From NCBI GenBank assembly GCA_020849665.1, contig JADLFX010000006.1, forward strand, positions 1 through 64,000: DNA of 64,000 nt, read 5' to 3'. A program made the translations under genes and the position numbers. Shown here piece after piece: positions 57,284-64,000 of the stretch. This DNA comes from Planctomycetota bacterium (GTDB lineage: Bacteria; Planctomycetota; UBA1135; UBA2386). The first letter of the stretch is position 1. Every line of letters starts with the position of its first letter. Under the pieces are notes generated by a model. That model was given only the letters and a program-made list of their open reading frames with translations, had not been told where the DNA came from and ran no database searches.

Positions 57284-57643
57284 TCAATCGAACCTGGTTC
57301 CGCAGGGGATGCCGACACGCACCCGCTTGCCGTCGATCCATTCGGTCTTGGTGCGGACGCCCTTGCCGGCCTTCTCGCTCCAGAGCAGCACCCTGCTGTG
57401 GTGGATCGGAAACTCCTTGCGCACGCGGCCGCCCTGGGGGTTCTCCTTGGTGCGGCGCTCGTGCTTCCAACGCATGTTCACGTCCTTGACCACGATGCGT
57501 CCGGTCTCGGCGTTCACTTCCAGGACCTCGCGAGGCTCCTTGGATCGATCGGAACCCGTGCGCACCACGACCTTGTCGCCCTTCTTCACGTGCATGCGCA
57601 CGCGCACTCCGGGCTCGGACTTCTTCTGCCGACCGCGTGCCAT
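57284..57643 (-). CDS. rplX: Ribosomal protein uL24
   Basis: 119 residues, early 50S assembly. The KOW motif '[18 protein letters not shown]' and '[14 protein letters not shown]' with '[18 protein letters not shown]' identify it. The ATG overlaps the rplN stop (TGATG). Confidence 0.96.
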   Translation of the reverse strand: MARGRQKKSEPGVRVRMHVKKGDKVVVRTGSDRSKEPREVLEVNAETGRIVVKDVNMRWKHERRTKENPQGGRVRKEFPIHHSRVLLWSEKAGKGVRTKTEWIDGKRVRVGIPCGTRFD

Positions 57644-58011
57644 CAGACCACCTCCTCCGCCAGCGAGACGATCTTCATGAAATTGCGATCGCGCAGCTCA
57701 CGGGCCACGGCGCCGAAGATGCGGGTGCCCCGCGGATTGCCATCGTTGTCGATGACCACCATGGCATTGCGGTCGAAGCGGACGTACGAGCCGTCGTCGC
57801 GCCGCACGCTGGCGGCGGTGCGGACCACCACGCCCTTGACGATCTGGGCGTCCTTGACTTCGCCGGTGGGCAGGGCCTTCTTGACGACTGCGACGATCAC
57901 GTCACCGAGCGAGGCGTAGCGCCGGCCGCTGCCACCGAGCACCTTGATGCACATGGCCTGCTTGGCGCCGGTGTTGTCGGCGACGTCCAGCATGGTCAGT
58001 TCCTGAATCAT
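57643..58011 (-). CDS. rplN: Ribosomal protein uL14
   Basis: 122 residues, at the subunit bridge. '[27 protein letters not shown]' type start, '[21 protein letters not shown]' and '[24 protein letters not shown]' are fully conserved. 54 bases after rpsQ, overlapping rplX. Confidence 0.97.
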   Translation of the reverse strand: MIQELTMLDVADNTGAKQAMCIKVLGGSGRRYASLGDVIVAVVKKALPTGEVKDAQIVKGVVVRTAASVRRDDGSYVRFDRNAMVVIDNDGNPRGTRIFGAVARELRDRNFMKIVSLAEEVV

Positions 58012-58065
58012 GGTCGTGGGTCCTCGGGAGAATGGGTGCTGCGTGGGGCTGGTGCGGGAGGCCGA

Positions 58066-58392
58066 TCAATCCAGCGCCTTCGTGACGACCCGCAGGAGTC
58101 GCCAGCGCTTCAGCTTGGACAGTGGGCGGGTGGACATCACCTCGACGAGGTCCCCCACCTTGGCTTCGTTGTTCTCGTCGTGCACGTGCAGGCGGGTGCG
58201 CCGCCGCACGAACTTCTCGTACCGCGGGTGCCGCACGAGGCGTTCCACCTCGACGGTCCGCGTCTTGTTCATCTTGTCGGACGTGACGAGCCCCACCAGG
58301 GTCCTGCGCTGGCCGCGCTTCGCCTGGCTCTGGGCGGTCGGATCGTTCTTTGTCTCAACCATGGCCGGTGACTCCTGCTTGCCGTTGCTCAT
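58066..58392 (-). CDS. rpsQ: Ribosomal protein uS17
   Basis: 108 residues. The OB fold has '[19 protein letters not shown]', '[19 protein letters not shown]' and '[22 protein letters not shown]'. About 25 extra residues precede the core. The ATG overlaps the rpmC stop as ATGA; ATG 58362 would remove part of the extension. Confidence 0.96.
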   Translation of the reverse strand: MSNGKQESPAMVETKNDPTAQSQAKRGQRRTLVGLVTSDKMNKTRTVEVERLVRHPRYEKFVRRRTRLHVHDENNEAKVGDLVEVMSTRPLSKLKRWRLLRVVTKALD

Positions 58393-58604
58393 GCCTGCTT
58401 CGCACCGGCTGCCGCAGCGCGCTCGCGCTCGGTCAGGACCGTGTGGATCCGGGCGATGGTGCGGCGGATCTCGCGGAACCGGGACGTCTTGGCGATCTGC
58501 TCGGACGCCCCCTTGAAGCGCAGGCCGAAGAACTCCTTCCGCAGGTTGACCAGGTCGAGGCTCAACTCGCGCGAGTCCTTGCCGCGGATCTCCTCGATCT
58601 TCAT
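58389..58604 (-). CDS. rpmC: Ribosomal protein uL29
   Basis: About 71 residues, a helical hairpin by the tunnel exit that helps dock SRP and trigger factor. '[20 protein letters not shown]' and '[16 protein letters not shown]' are typical. The ATG overlaps the rplP stop; GTG 58607 adds one residue. Confidence 0.95.
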   Translation of the reverse strand: MKIEEIRGKDSRELSLDLVNLRKEFFGLRFKGASEQIAKTSRFREIRRTIARIHTVLTERERAAAAGAKQA

Positions 58605-59014
58605 CACACGCTCCTCTTGCTGATCATGCGGACCTTGACCGGCATCTTGTGCGCGATGCGGGCGAACGCCTTCTTCGCCACGTGTTCGGGTACGCCGCCC
58701 ATCTCGAAGAGCACCGTCCCGGGCTTCACCACCACGGTCCAGTGGTCCACGTCACCCTTGCCCACGCCCATTCGGGTCTCGGCCGGCTTCTTGCTCACCG
58801 GCTTGTGAGGGAACACGCGGATCCACAGCTTCGCCTCCGGCGCCGCACGCGAGCACGCCACGCGGCCGGCCTCGATGGTCTTGGCAGCGATCCAACCCGG
58901 CTCCAGGGACTGCAGGCCGAAATCGCCGAACTCCACCTGATTGCAGCTGGTCGCCACGCCGCGGATCATCCCGCGCTGCTGCTTCCTGAACTTGGTCCTC
59001 TTGGGCATCATCAT
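58604..59014 (-). CDS. rplP: Ribosomal protein uL16
   Basis: About 136 residues, at the A-site tRNA and 50S centre. '[14 protein letters not shown]', '[14 protein letters not shown]' and '[22 protein letters not shown]' are conserved. Three ATG codons in a row (59014, 59011, 59008) make the exact start ambiguous by one or two residues. Confidence 0.97.
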   Translation of the reverse strand: MMMPKRTKFRKQQRGMIRGVATSCNQVEFGDFGLQSLEPGWIAAKTIEAGRVACSRAAPEAKLWIRVFPHKPVSKKPAETRMGVGKGDVDHWTVVVKPGTVLFEMGGVPEHVAKKAFARIAHKMPVKVRMISKRSV

Positions 59015-59112
59015 GGCGATCGTTCCTCGGCGGCTTCCCTTCTCATGGCACCGCCTGCGCGGCTGGGAAGGCTCGTTCTAGCGGTAGATCCTGCGATTCG
59101 GGTTCCCGTGGT

Positions 59113-59796
59113 TCAGAAGGCCTTCTCGGGAGCGGTACGGACGGGCAGCAGGCCGCACGTGGTCTCGTCCGGACCCAGCTCGCCCTTGAAGATCCACACC
59201 TTGACCCCGATCACGCCGTAGTTGGTCTTGGCCAGGGCGGTGCCGTAGTCGACCTGGGCCCGCAGCGTCGTGGTGGGCACGCGGCCGCGCTGCACCTCGC
59301 CGACGCGCGACATCTCGGCGCCGCCCAGTCGGCCGGCCACCACCACCTTGATGCCCTTGGCGCCGGCGGCGACAGAGGTGTCGACCGCCTTCTTGAGCGC
59401 ACGGCGGAAGTTCACGCGCTTGAGCAGCTGCTCGGCCACCGACTCGGCGACCAGGGTGGCCTCCAGCTCGGGGCGGTGGATCTCGATGATCTTCATCCGC
59501 ACGGCCTTGCCGGTCAGCTTCTCGATGTCCTCGCGGAACTTGTCGACCTTGGCCCCCTTCTTGCCGATCAGGATGCCGGGGCGGGCGGTGTGCAGGTAGA
59601 CCGTGATCACGTCGCCGGCGCGTTCGATCTCGACCTTGGGAATCGCGGCGTACGCCCAGTTGTCGCGGATGAACTTGCGGATCTTCTGATCCTCGGCGAG
59701 GAGGTGGCGGAAGTCCTTCTTGGTCGCGTACCAACGGGAGCGCCAGGGCTCGGTGATCGCGATGCGGAAACCTACCGGGTGGGTCTTCTGGCCCAT
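59113..59796 (-). CDS. rpsC: Ribosomal protein uS3
   Basis: About 227 residues, at the mRNA entry. 'MGQKTHPVGFRI' start, the KH loop 'PGILIGKKGAKVDKFRED' and 'YGVIGVKVWIFKGE' are standard. ATG 59796 follows the rplV stop by two bases and fits the conserved start; GTG 59802 would overlap rplV. Confidence 0.97.
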   Translation of the reverse strand: MGQKTHPVGFRIAITEPWRSRWYATKKDFRHLLAEDQKIRKFIRDNWAYAAIPKVEIERAGDVITVYLHTARPGILIGKKGAKVDKFREDIEKLTGKAVRMKIIEIHRPELEATLVAESVAEQLLKRVNFRRALKKAVDTSVAAGAKGIKVVVAGRLGGAEMSRVGEVQRGRVPTTTLRAQVDYGTALAKTNYGVIGVKVWIFKGELGPDETTCGLLPVRTAPEKAF

Positions 59797-59798
59797 GG

Positions 59799-60176
59799 TC
59801 ACTCCTTCGCCGCGCTGGCGCTGCCCGCGCCCTGGTCGGCGACATGAACGTGGATGTGGCAGGTCCGCTTGCGGATCGGCATGGCCCGGCCGCGCGGCCC
59901 CGGCCGCCAGCGCAGGCGCCCGAGCAGCAGCGGGCCGTTGTGGACGTAGCAGGCGCTGACGACCAGTCGGTTGGCGCGGACCCCGGGATCCTGCAGGGCG
60001 TTGGCGATCGCGGACTCCAGCACCTTCCGCACCCAGCCGGCCGCGCGGTGCTTGTCGTGGCGGAGGTCGTCCAGCGCCTGGTTGGCGGTGCGCCCGCGAA
60101 TCAGGTCGACCAGCTTGCGGGCCTTGCGCGGGCCCATGCGCGCGTAGCGATGACAGGCTTTGAATTCACGAGTCAT
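59799..60176 (-). CDS. rplV: Ribosomal protein uL22
   Basis: 125 residues, lining the exit tunnel. 'RMGPRKARKLVDLIRGRTANQAL' and the tunnel hairpin 'RPGPRGRAMPIRKRTCHIHV' identify it. ATG 60176 chosen; the upstream frame is a shadow. An Ala/Ser tail of ~12 residues is extra. Confidence 0.97.
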   Translation of the reverse strand: MTREFKACHRYARMGPRKARKLVDLIRGRTANQALDDLRHDKHRAAGWVRKVLESAIANALQDPGVRANRLVVSACYVHNGPLLLGRLRWRPGPRGRAMPIRKRTCHIHVHVADQGAGSASAAKE

Positions 60177-60222
60177 GGTCGGGTTCGGACCCGCGCACCC
60201 GCGATCGGGCGCGCGGCGGCGA

Positions 60223-60504
60223 TCAGGTCGCCGGGGGTGCCGCCTCCTTCTTGCTGTGGCCGCGGAACGTCCGGGTCGGCGAGAACTCACCCAGCTTGTG
60301 CCCCACCATGTCCTCGGTCACGTAGACCTTCACGAAGGTCTTGCCGTTGTGGACCATGAAGGTGTGGCCGACGAACTCGGGGATGATCGTGCACCGCCGA
60401 TACCAGGTCTGGATCGGGTTGCGTGTGCCGGCCTTGCTCTGCTTCTCGACCTTGGCGACGAGCTTCGGCTCGACCCACGGACCCTTCTTGATGCTCCTGC
60501 TCAT
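60223..60504 (-). CDS. rpsS: Ribosomal protein uS19
   Basis: 93 residues, 30S head. '[14 protein letters not shown]', '[19 protein letters not shown]' and '[16 protein letters not shown]' are diagnostic. 46 bases before rplV and 41 after rplB. Confidence 0.97.
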   Translation of the reverse strand: MSRSIKKGPWVEPKLVAKVEKQSKAGTRNPIQTWYRRCTIIPEFVGHTFMVHNGKTFVKVYVTEDMVGHKLGEFSPTRTFRGHSKKEAAPPAT

Positions 60505-60545
60505 CGTCGATTCCTCTCTGGGCGCGTGTGGTGGACGTCAGGACC

Positions 60546-61400
60546 TCAGACCGTGGCCTGCTGGACGTGCTTGCCCGGCTTGCGCCGGCGCAGGATGAAC
60601 TGGTTGGAACGGGCCTTGCGCTTGCGGGTCTTGCCGCCCTTGGCCAGAAGGCCGGTCGGCGAGCAGGGGTGGCGACCACCACCCGTGCGACCTTCACCGC
60701 CACCCATCGGGTGGGCGACGGGATTCTGCGCGGTGCCGCGATTGTGCGGCCGGCGACCCAGGAAGCGCGTGCGCCCGGCCTTGCCCCAGCGGACGTTCTG
60801 CCAGTCGATGTTGCCGAGCTGGCCGATCGTGGCGCGACAGTGCACGTTCACCCGCCGTTGCTCGCCGGAGGGCAGGACCAGGATCGCGTACTCGCCGTCG
60901 CGCGCCATGAGCTGCGCCGTCATGCCCGCGGACCGGACGATCTGCCCGCCTCGCCCCGGCTGCAACTCGACGTTGTGCACCTGGAGACCGAGCGGAATGC
61001 TGCCCAGGGGCATCGCGTTGCCGACGTTCGGATCGACGCGCGCACCCGAGACGACCGTCATGCCGATTTCCAGGCCGCGTGGCGCGAGGATGTAGCTCTT
61101 CTCGCCGTCCGCGTAGTGGAGCAGCGCGATGTCGCAGGTGCGGTTGGGGTCGTACTCGATCGCCACGACCTTCGCCGGCACGCCATCCTTGGTGCGCCGG
61201 AAGTCGATGGTCCGATAGAGCCGCCGGTGCCACTCGCCACGGAAGCGGCTGGTCACATGGCCGAACGAGTTCCGCCCCGAGCTGCTCTTGATCCTCCGGG
61301 TCAGCGACTTCTCCGGCGCCTTGCGGCTGATGTGGGAGTAGTCGAGCACCGACGAGTTGCGGCGTCCGGGCGACGTCGGGTTGTAGACCTTGATGGGCAT
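60546..61400 (-). CDS. rplB: Ribosomal protein uL2
   Basis: 284 residues, the 50S protein nearest the peptidyl transferase centre. 'YNPTSPGRRNSSVLDYSHI', 'IEYDPNRTCDIALLHYADG' and 'AHPMGGGEGRTGGGRHP' are conserved; the His of the last motif equals E. coli His229. Standard length and position. Confidence 0.97.
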   Translation of the reverse strand: MPIKVYNPTSPGRRNSSVLDYSHISRKAPEKSLTRRIKSSSGRNSFGHVTSRFRGEWHRRLYRTIDFRRTKDGVPAKVVAIEYDPNRTCDIALLHYADGEKSYILAPRGLEIGMTVVSGARVDPNVGNAMPLGSIPLGLQVHNVELQPGRGGQIVRSAGMTAQLMARDGEYAILVLPSGEQRRVNVHCRATIGQLGNIDWQNVRWGKAGRTRFLGRRPHNRGTAQNPVAHPMGGGEGRTGGGRHPCSPTGLLAKGGKTRKRKARSNQFILRRRKPGKHVQQATV

Positions 61401-61442
61401 TGGATTCCTCTGCGGGTGGGTCCTATCGCTCGACGGTTCCGG

Positions 61443-61733
61443 TCATGCCAGAGCGATCGTCTCGCCCTTGCGCAGCTTGACGAGGGCCTTCTTCCACGGC
61501 GCAGTACGTCCGGGACGGCCGAGGATGCGCCGGACCTTGCCCGGGACCTTGATGATGTTGACCTTCTCCACGTGCACCTGGAACAGGGCCTCGACCGCCT
61601 TGGCGATCTCGGTCTTGTTGGCCTTCGGGTGCACCTTGAAGGCGTACTGGTTGCGGATGTCCTGCAGGACCGTCGACTTCTCGGTCAGCAGGGGCTTGCG
61701 GATCACGGCGTAGTGCTGGGCGGGATTGGCCAT
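61443..61733 (-). CDS. rplW: Ribosomal protein uL23
   Basis: 96 residues, at the tunnel exit and trigger factor dock. 'IRKPLLTEKSTVLQDIRNQY', 'KANKTEIAKAVEALFQVHVEKVN' and 'KALVKLRKGETIAL' match the family. It starts 3 bases after the rplD stop. Confidence 0.96.
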   Translation of the reverse strand: MANPAQHYAVIRKPLLTEKSTVLQDIRNQYAFKVHPKANKTEIAKAVEALFQVHVEKVNIIKVPGKVRRILGRPGRTAPWKKALVKLRKGETIALA

Positions 61734-61736
61734 GGC

Positions 61737-62387
61737 TCAGCCCTCCTTGGTCTCGAGGCGCGGAGGCGCCAGCTCGACACGCTGCTTCAGGCTCTCCATC
61801 GCCTGGGGGGTGACCACCAGGTGGCGCCGGACGAGCACGTCCCGCGCGTTCACGTCGCAGGCACGGCGCACGTCGACGCCGGGCAGGTTGCGTGCCGAGA
61901 GGCCGAGGTTCCGATCCACGCCATCGGTGACGATCAGCACGCTGCGCTCCATGCCCAGCTTCCCGAGGAGCGCCACCAGAGCCTTGGTGCTCGGCTTGTC
62001 GGACGGGAACCCCTCGGCAATCGCCACCTCGCCGTCGGTGAACTTGCTGAGCAGGGCCGTGCGGAGGGCGACTCTGCGGGCCCGCACCGGCATGTGGAAC
62101 GAGTAGTCGCGCGGGACCGGGCCGAAGATCACGCCGCCGCCGCGCCAGAGCGGCGACTTGGGGGTGCCCATGCGCGCGCGCCCGGTGTGCTTCTGCGGCC
62201 AGAGCTTCTTGTTGGGGCCGTTCACCTCGCTCCGACCCTTGGCCTTGGCGGTGCCCTGGCGGAGGTTGGCTTCGTACATCACGACGGCGTCCTTCAGGGT
62301 GCGACCCAGGACCCGGGGCCCGAACGCGGAGGTGTCGACCTCCGTGGACTGCACCGCACCATCTTTCAGAACTTTGACCTGCGCCAT
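61737..62387 (-). CDS. rplD: Ribosomal protein uL4
   Basis: 216 residues, with an extended loop in the exit tunnel. 'RQGTAKAKGRSEVNGPNKKLWPQKHTGRARMG' region and 'VALRTALLSKF' are diagnostic. In E. coli uL4 also represses the S10 operon. Upstream there should be rplC, but only a 301-base gap separates it from rpsJ. Confidence 0.96.
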   Translation of the reverse strand: MAQVKVLKDGAVQSTEVDTSAFGPRVLGRTLKDAVVMYEANLRQGTAKAKGRSEVNGPNKKLWPQKHTGRARMGTPKSPLWRGGGVIFGPVPRDYSFHMPVRARRVALRTALLSKFTDGEVAIAEGFPSDKPSTKALVALLGKLGMERSVLIVTDGVDRNLGLSARNLPGVDVRRACDVNARDVLVRRHLVVTPQAMESLKQRVELAPPRLETKEG

Positions 62388-62688
62388 GTGTCGGACTCGG
62401 GGAATCGTGGACTCGGCGCTGCGACGCCGAAGGGATCCAGCAGGAACCTGCCGCGCGCGAACCCTGCACCGGCCCCGGGAGCATCGTGGGAGTTGGTCGG
62501 CCGTGCCGACCCTCGCTCCCGCGTGGCTCCTGGACCAGCTTGACGGAACCGGAAGAGAACAGTGGAGACGACGACGCCGAGACGCACGGGCAGCCGCGCT
62601 CTCGGCGGGTTCATCACCAACCGCAATCAGCCCTTCTGCGGCGGGAAGGCAAGGCGGCGGCCGCGCGGGGAAGGCCCCACGCGCACCC
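62388..62688 (-). other. Spacer where rplC is expected; leader with hairpins
   Basis: No frame on either strand shows uL3 motifs, and 301 bases is half the size of rplC. Two clean hairpins are present: GGTCGGC-CGT-GCCGACC (62495-62511) and TCGGCG-CTGCGA-CGCCGA (62413-62430), the latter about 26 bases before the rplD start. A GGGG/CCCC stem lies at 62667-62678, just after the rpsJ stop. I see no convincing promoter. Confidence 0.6.
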
Positions 62689-62994
62689 TCACGCCTTGAT
62701 TCGGATGTCCACGCCGGCAGGCATGTTGAGCTTGCTCAGCGCGTCCACAGTCTTGGAGGTTGGCTCCGAGATGTAGATCAACCTCTTGTGCGTGCGGATC
62801 TCGAACTGCTCGCGACTCTTCTTGTCGACGTGGGGGGAACGAAGGACGGTGTAGCGCTCGATGCGGGTCGGGAGCGGCACTGGTCCGGAAACCCGAGCCC
62901 CGGTGCGCTTGGACGTCTCGACGATGTCCATCGCCGCTTGGTCCAAGGCCTCGTGGTCGTAGGCCTCCATCCGGATCTGGATCTTCTCCTGCAT
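62689..62994 (-). CDS. rpsJ: Ribosomal protein uS10
   Basis: 101 residues, 30S head and NusE antitermination factor. '[21 protein letters not shown]', '[37 protein letters not shown]' region and '[10 protein letters not shown]' are classic. ATG 62994 chosen; the longer frame is unconserved. 144 bases follow the EF-G-like gene. Confidence 0.97.
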   Translation of the reverse strand: MQEKIQIRMEAYDHEALDQAAMDIVETSKRTGARVSGPVPLPTRIERYTVLRSPHVDKKSREQFEIRTHKRLIYISEPTSKTVDALSKLNMPAGVDIRIKA

Positions 62995-63138
62995 CGTGGC
63001 GGTATCCGTGTCTTCGCTGCCAGCGGCGATCGGGCCGGGGAGCGCGCGCGGCTCCTGGTCCGATCTTCGCCGGAACCCCATGCCTTCAAGAAGGTTACGT
63101 CAATTCGAGACTACCTTCAGGCAAGAGGAAGGAGGACA

Positions 63139-64000
63139 TTAGCGATCCCTCTGGCCAGGGTCAAGACCAGGACCGGCATTTTCTTGGCTCGCAGCAGGCG
63201 TTTCCGACGGATCCACGGACACGAGATCCAGGGGGGTGAGCACCACGCTGCCGAGACCCCGAGTGATCGAACGCAGCCGGATCGCATAGCCGAGGAGCCG
63301 CGCCAGCCGGGCCCGCGCCTCGATCTCGGCATCCTCTCCCCGCACCTCGACGCCGCGGATCTCCGCCTCCCGCCCGCCGAGGTCGGCGAGCACTGCAGAG
63401 ACGGAATCCGCGGGGCACGAGACCACCAGACCCATCCTGGGTTCGAGGACCACCCGCCCGGCCAGGTCGATGGCCCGGGCGAGGGCATCGCGCAGGGCCT
63501 CGAGTGCCAGCGCTGCGCCCGCGGAACCTCGCGTGGTCTCGAGGACAGGGACGTCGACCCTCGCCCCCCGAAGCGGCGATGGATCGCGAACCCCTTGCGC
63601 CAACAGAGCTTCCAGCTCGTGCCGCGCCGCGAGCACGAGGCCGGCATCGTCCGACCGCACCTCCCCCACCGTTGCCGGGCCGTGGTCCTCCGCCGGATCC
63701 GGTGCGACCCGCACCGCCACGGTGGCCACGATGGACTCTCCCGACACCGAGGCACGGTGCTCGAGTCGGACTTCGGCCGCCTCCCGCACCGTGAGGGACG
63801 AGTGCACGCGTGGGGTGCCCCAGCGTACGCGCTCCCCCAGGCGCCGCTCGATCCGGTCCGCGATCACCTCCAGGTGGAGCTCCCCCATCCCGGAAACCAG
63901 GAGAGCCCCGCTCTCCGGGTCGCGTCCGACCCGCAGGGTCGGATCCTCCCGTACGAGTTCATGGACGCAGGCGGCGAGGATCCCGGCTCGATCGCTGGCC
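63139..64000 (-). CDS. Divergent elongation factor G-like GTPase (5' part outside window)
   Basis: The 3' 287 codons of an EF-G-type gene; the frame is open to the right edge. Domain III is clear ('EDPTLRVGRDPESGALLVSG' then GMGELHLEV), and domain V ends 'LRSITRGLGSVVLTP'. Domain IV is very divergent: the RGQYG-type stretch is absent, and the tip region reads 'VLETTRGSAGAALALEAL' where translocating EF-G has the HDVDSS loop. The final GRA motif is GLG. It may be an EF-G2 or spdEFG2-type factor (recycling or unknown) rather than the translocase. The GTP-binding domain is outside the window. Confidence 0.8.
   Translation of the reverse strand, partial: ASDRAGILAACVHELVREDPTLRVGRDPESGALLVSGMGELHLEVIADRIERRLGERVRWGTPRVHSSLTVREAAEVRLEHRASVSGESIVATVAVRVAPDPAEDHGPATVGEVRSDDAGLVLAARHELEALLAQGVRDPSPLRGARVDVPVLETTRGSAGAALALEALRDALARAIDLAGRVVLEPRMGLVVSCPADSVSAVLADLGGREAEIRGVEVRGEDAEIEARARLARLLGYAIRLRSITRGLGSVVLTPLDLVSVDPSETPAASQENAGPGLDPGQRDR

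Noticed and set aside
62366-62626. Small minus-strand frame in the rpsJ-rplD spacer, considered as an rplC remnant
   Set aside because: Its 86 residues contain none of the uL3 signatures and it overlaps the rplD start in another frame.

Overview
The window is very GC-rich and tightly packed bacterial chromosome: about 73 genes, no tRNA or rRNA, and no insertion sequence, phage or CRISPR. Many genes overlap by 4 bases. The gene set suggests a Gram-negative bacterium, most likely from the Planctomycetota or a related deep phylum. The reasons are a type II secretion/type IV pilus-like cluster with an FHA protein, a Hanks-type kinase, paired secreted proteins made of carboxypeptidase-regulatory-like repeats, a bacterial serine palmitoyltransferase-like enzyme, and a divergent EF-G. 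The phylum is an inference. No gene proves it.

Layout. 1-10.15 kb (minus): a seven-gene operon, FHA protein > PilM-PilN fusion > PilO > TPR protein > GspG > GspH-like pseudopilin with a LamG-like domain > GspK-like (cut by the window edge). A sigma70-like promoter and a structured leader lie upstream. 10.5-14.2 kb: rsmE, radC, recQ and a cysteine-cluster protein. 14.2-20.1 kb: a Ser/Thr kinase divergent from a single-ring ClpC-like unfoldase, a histidine-kinase-like protein with a degraded ATP-binding domain, a parvulin isomerase and an IolB-like protein. 20.1-26.6 kb: ygfZ divergent from a complete iscR-iscS-iscU-iscA-hscB-hscA-fdx operon. 26.7-30.5 kb: transketolase convergent with formate-tetrahydrofolate ligase. 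30.6-35.2 kb: a MerR regulator, a BFD-type [2Fe-2S] protein and two repeat proteins in one apparent operon. 35.4-39.2 kb: tryptophan 2,3-dioxygenase, a von Willebrand A protein and fructose-1,6-bisphosphatase. 39.3-44.4 kb: a GT-C-like membrane enzyme, an alpha/beta hydrolase and an extended SDR, divergent from the serine palmitoyltransferase-like gene. 44.5-47.9 kb: dnaE with an inactive-looking PHP domain. 48.1-64 kb (minus): S10-spc-alpha ribosomal genes running from an EF-G-like gene (cut by the right edge) to rplQ.

Most notable points. The pseudopilus operon combines an FHA reader with beta-sandwich domains on three of its proteins. The ribosomal locus lacks rplC between rpsJ and rplD (only 301 bp remain) and lacks rpmD between rpsE and rplO. 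The EF-G-like gene beside rpsJ has lost the domain IV tip loop typical of translocating EF-G. The Clp-like protein keeps only the D2 ring but retains a VGF loop at the ClpP-docking position. Fe-S biology is concentrated at 20-31 kb.
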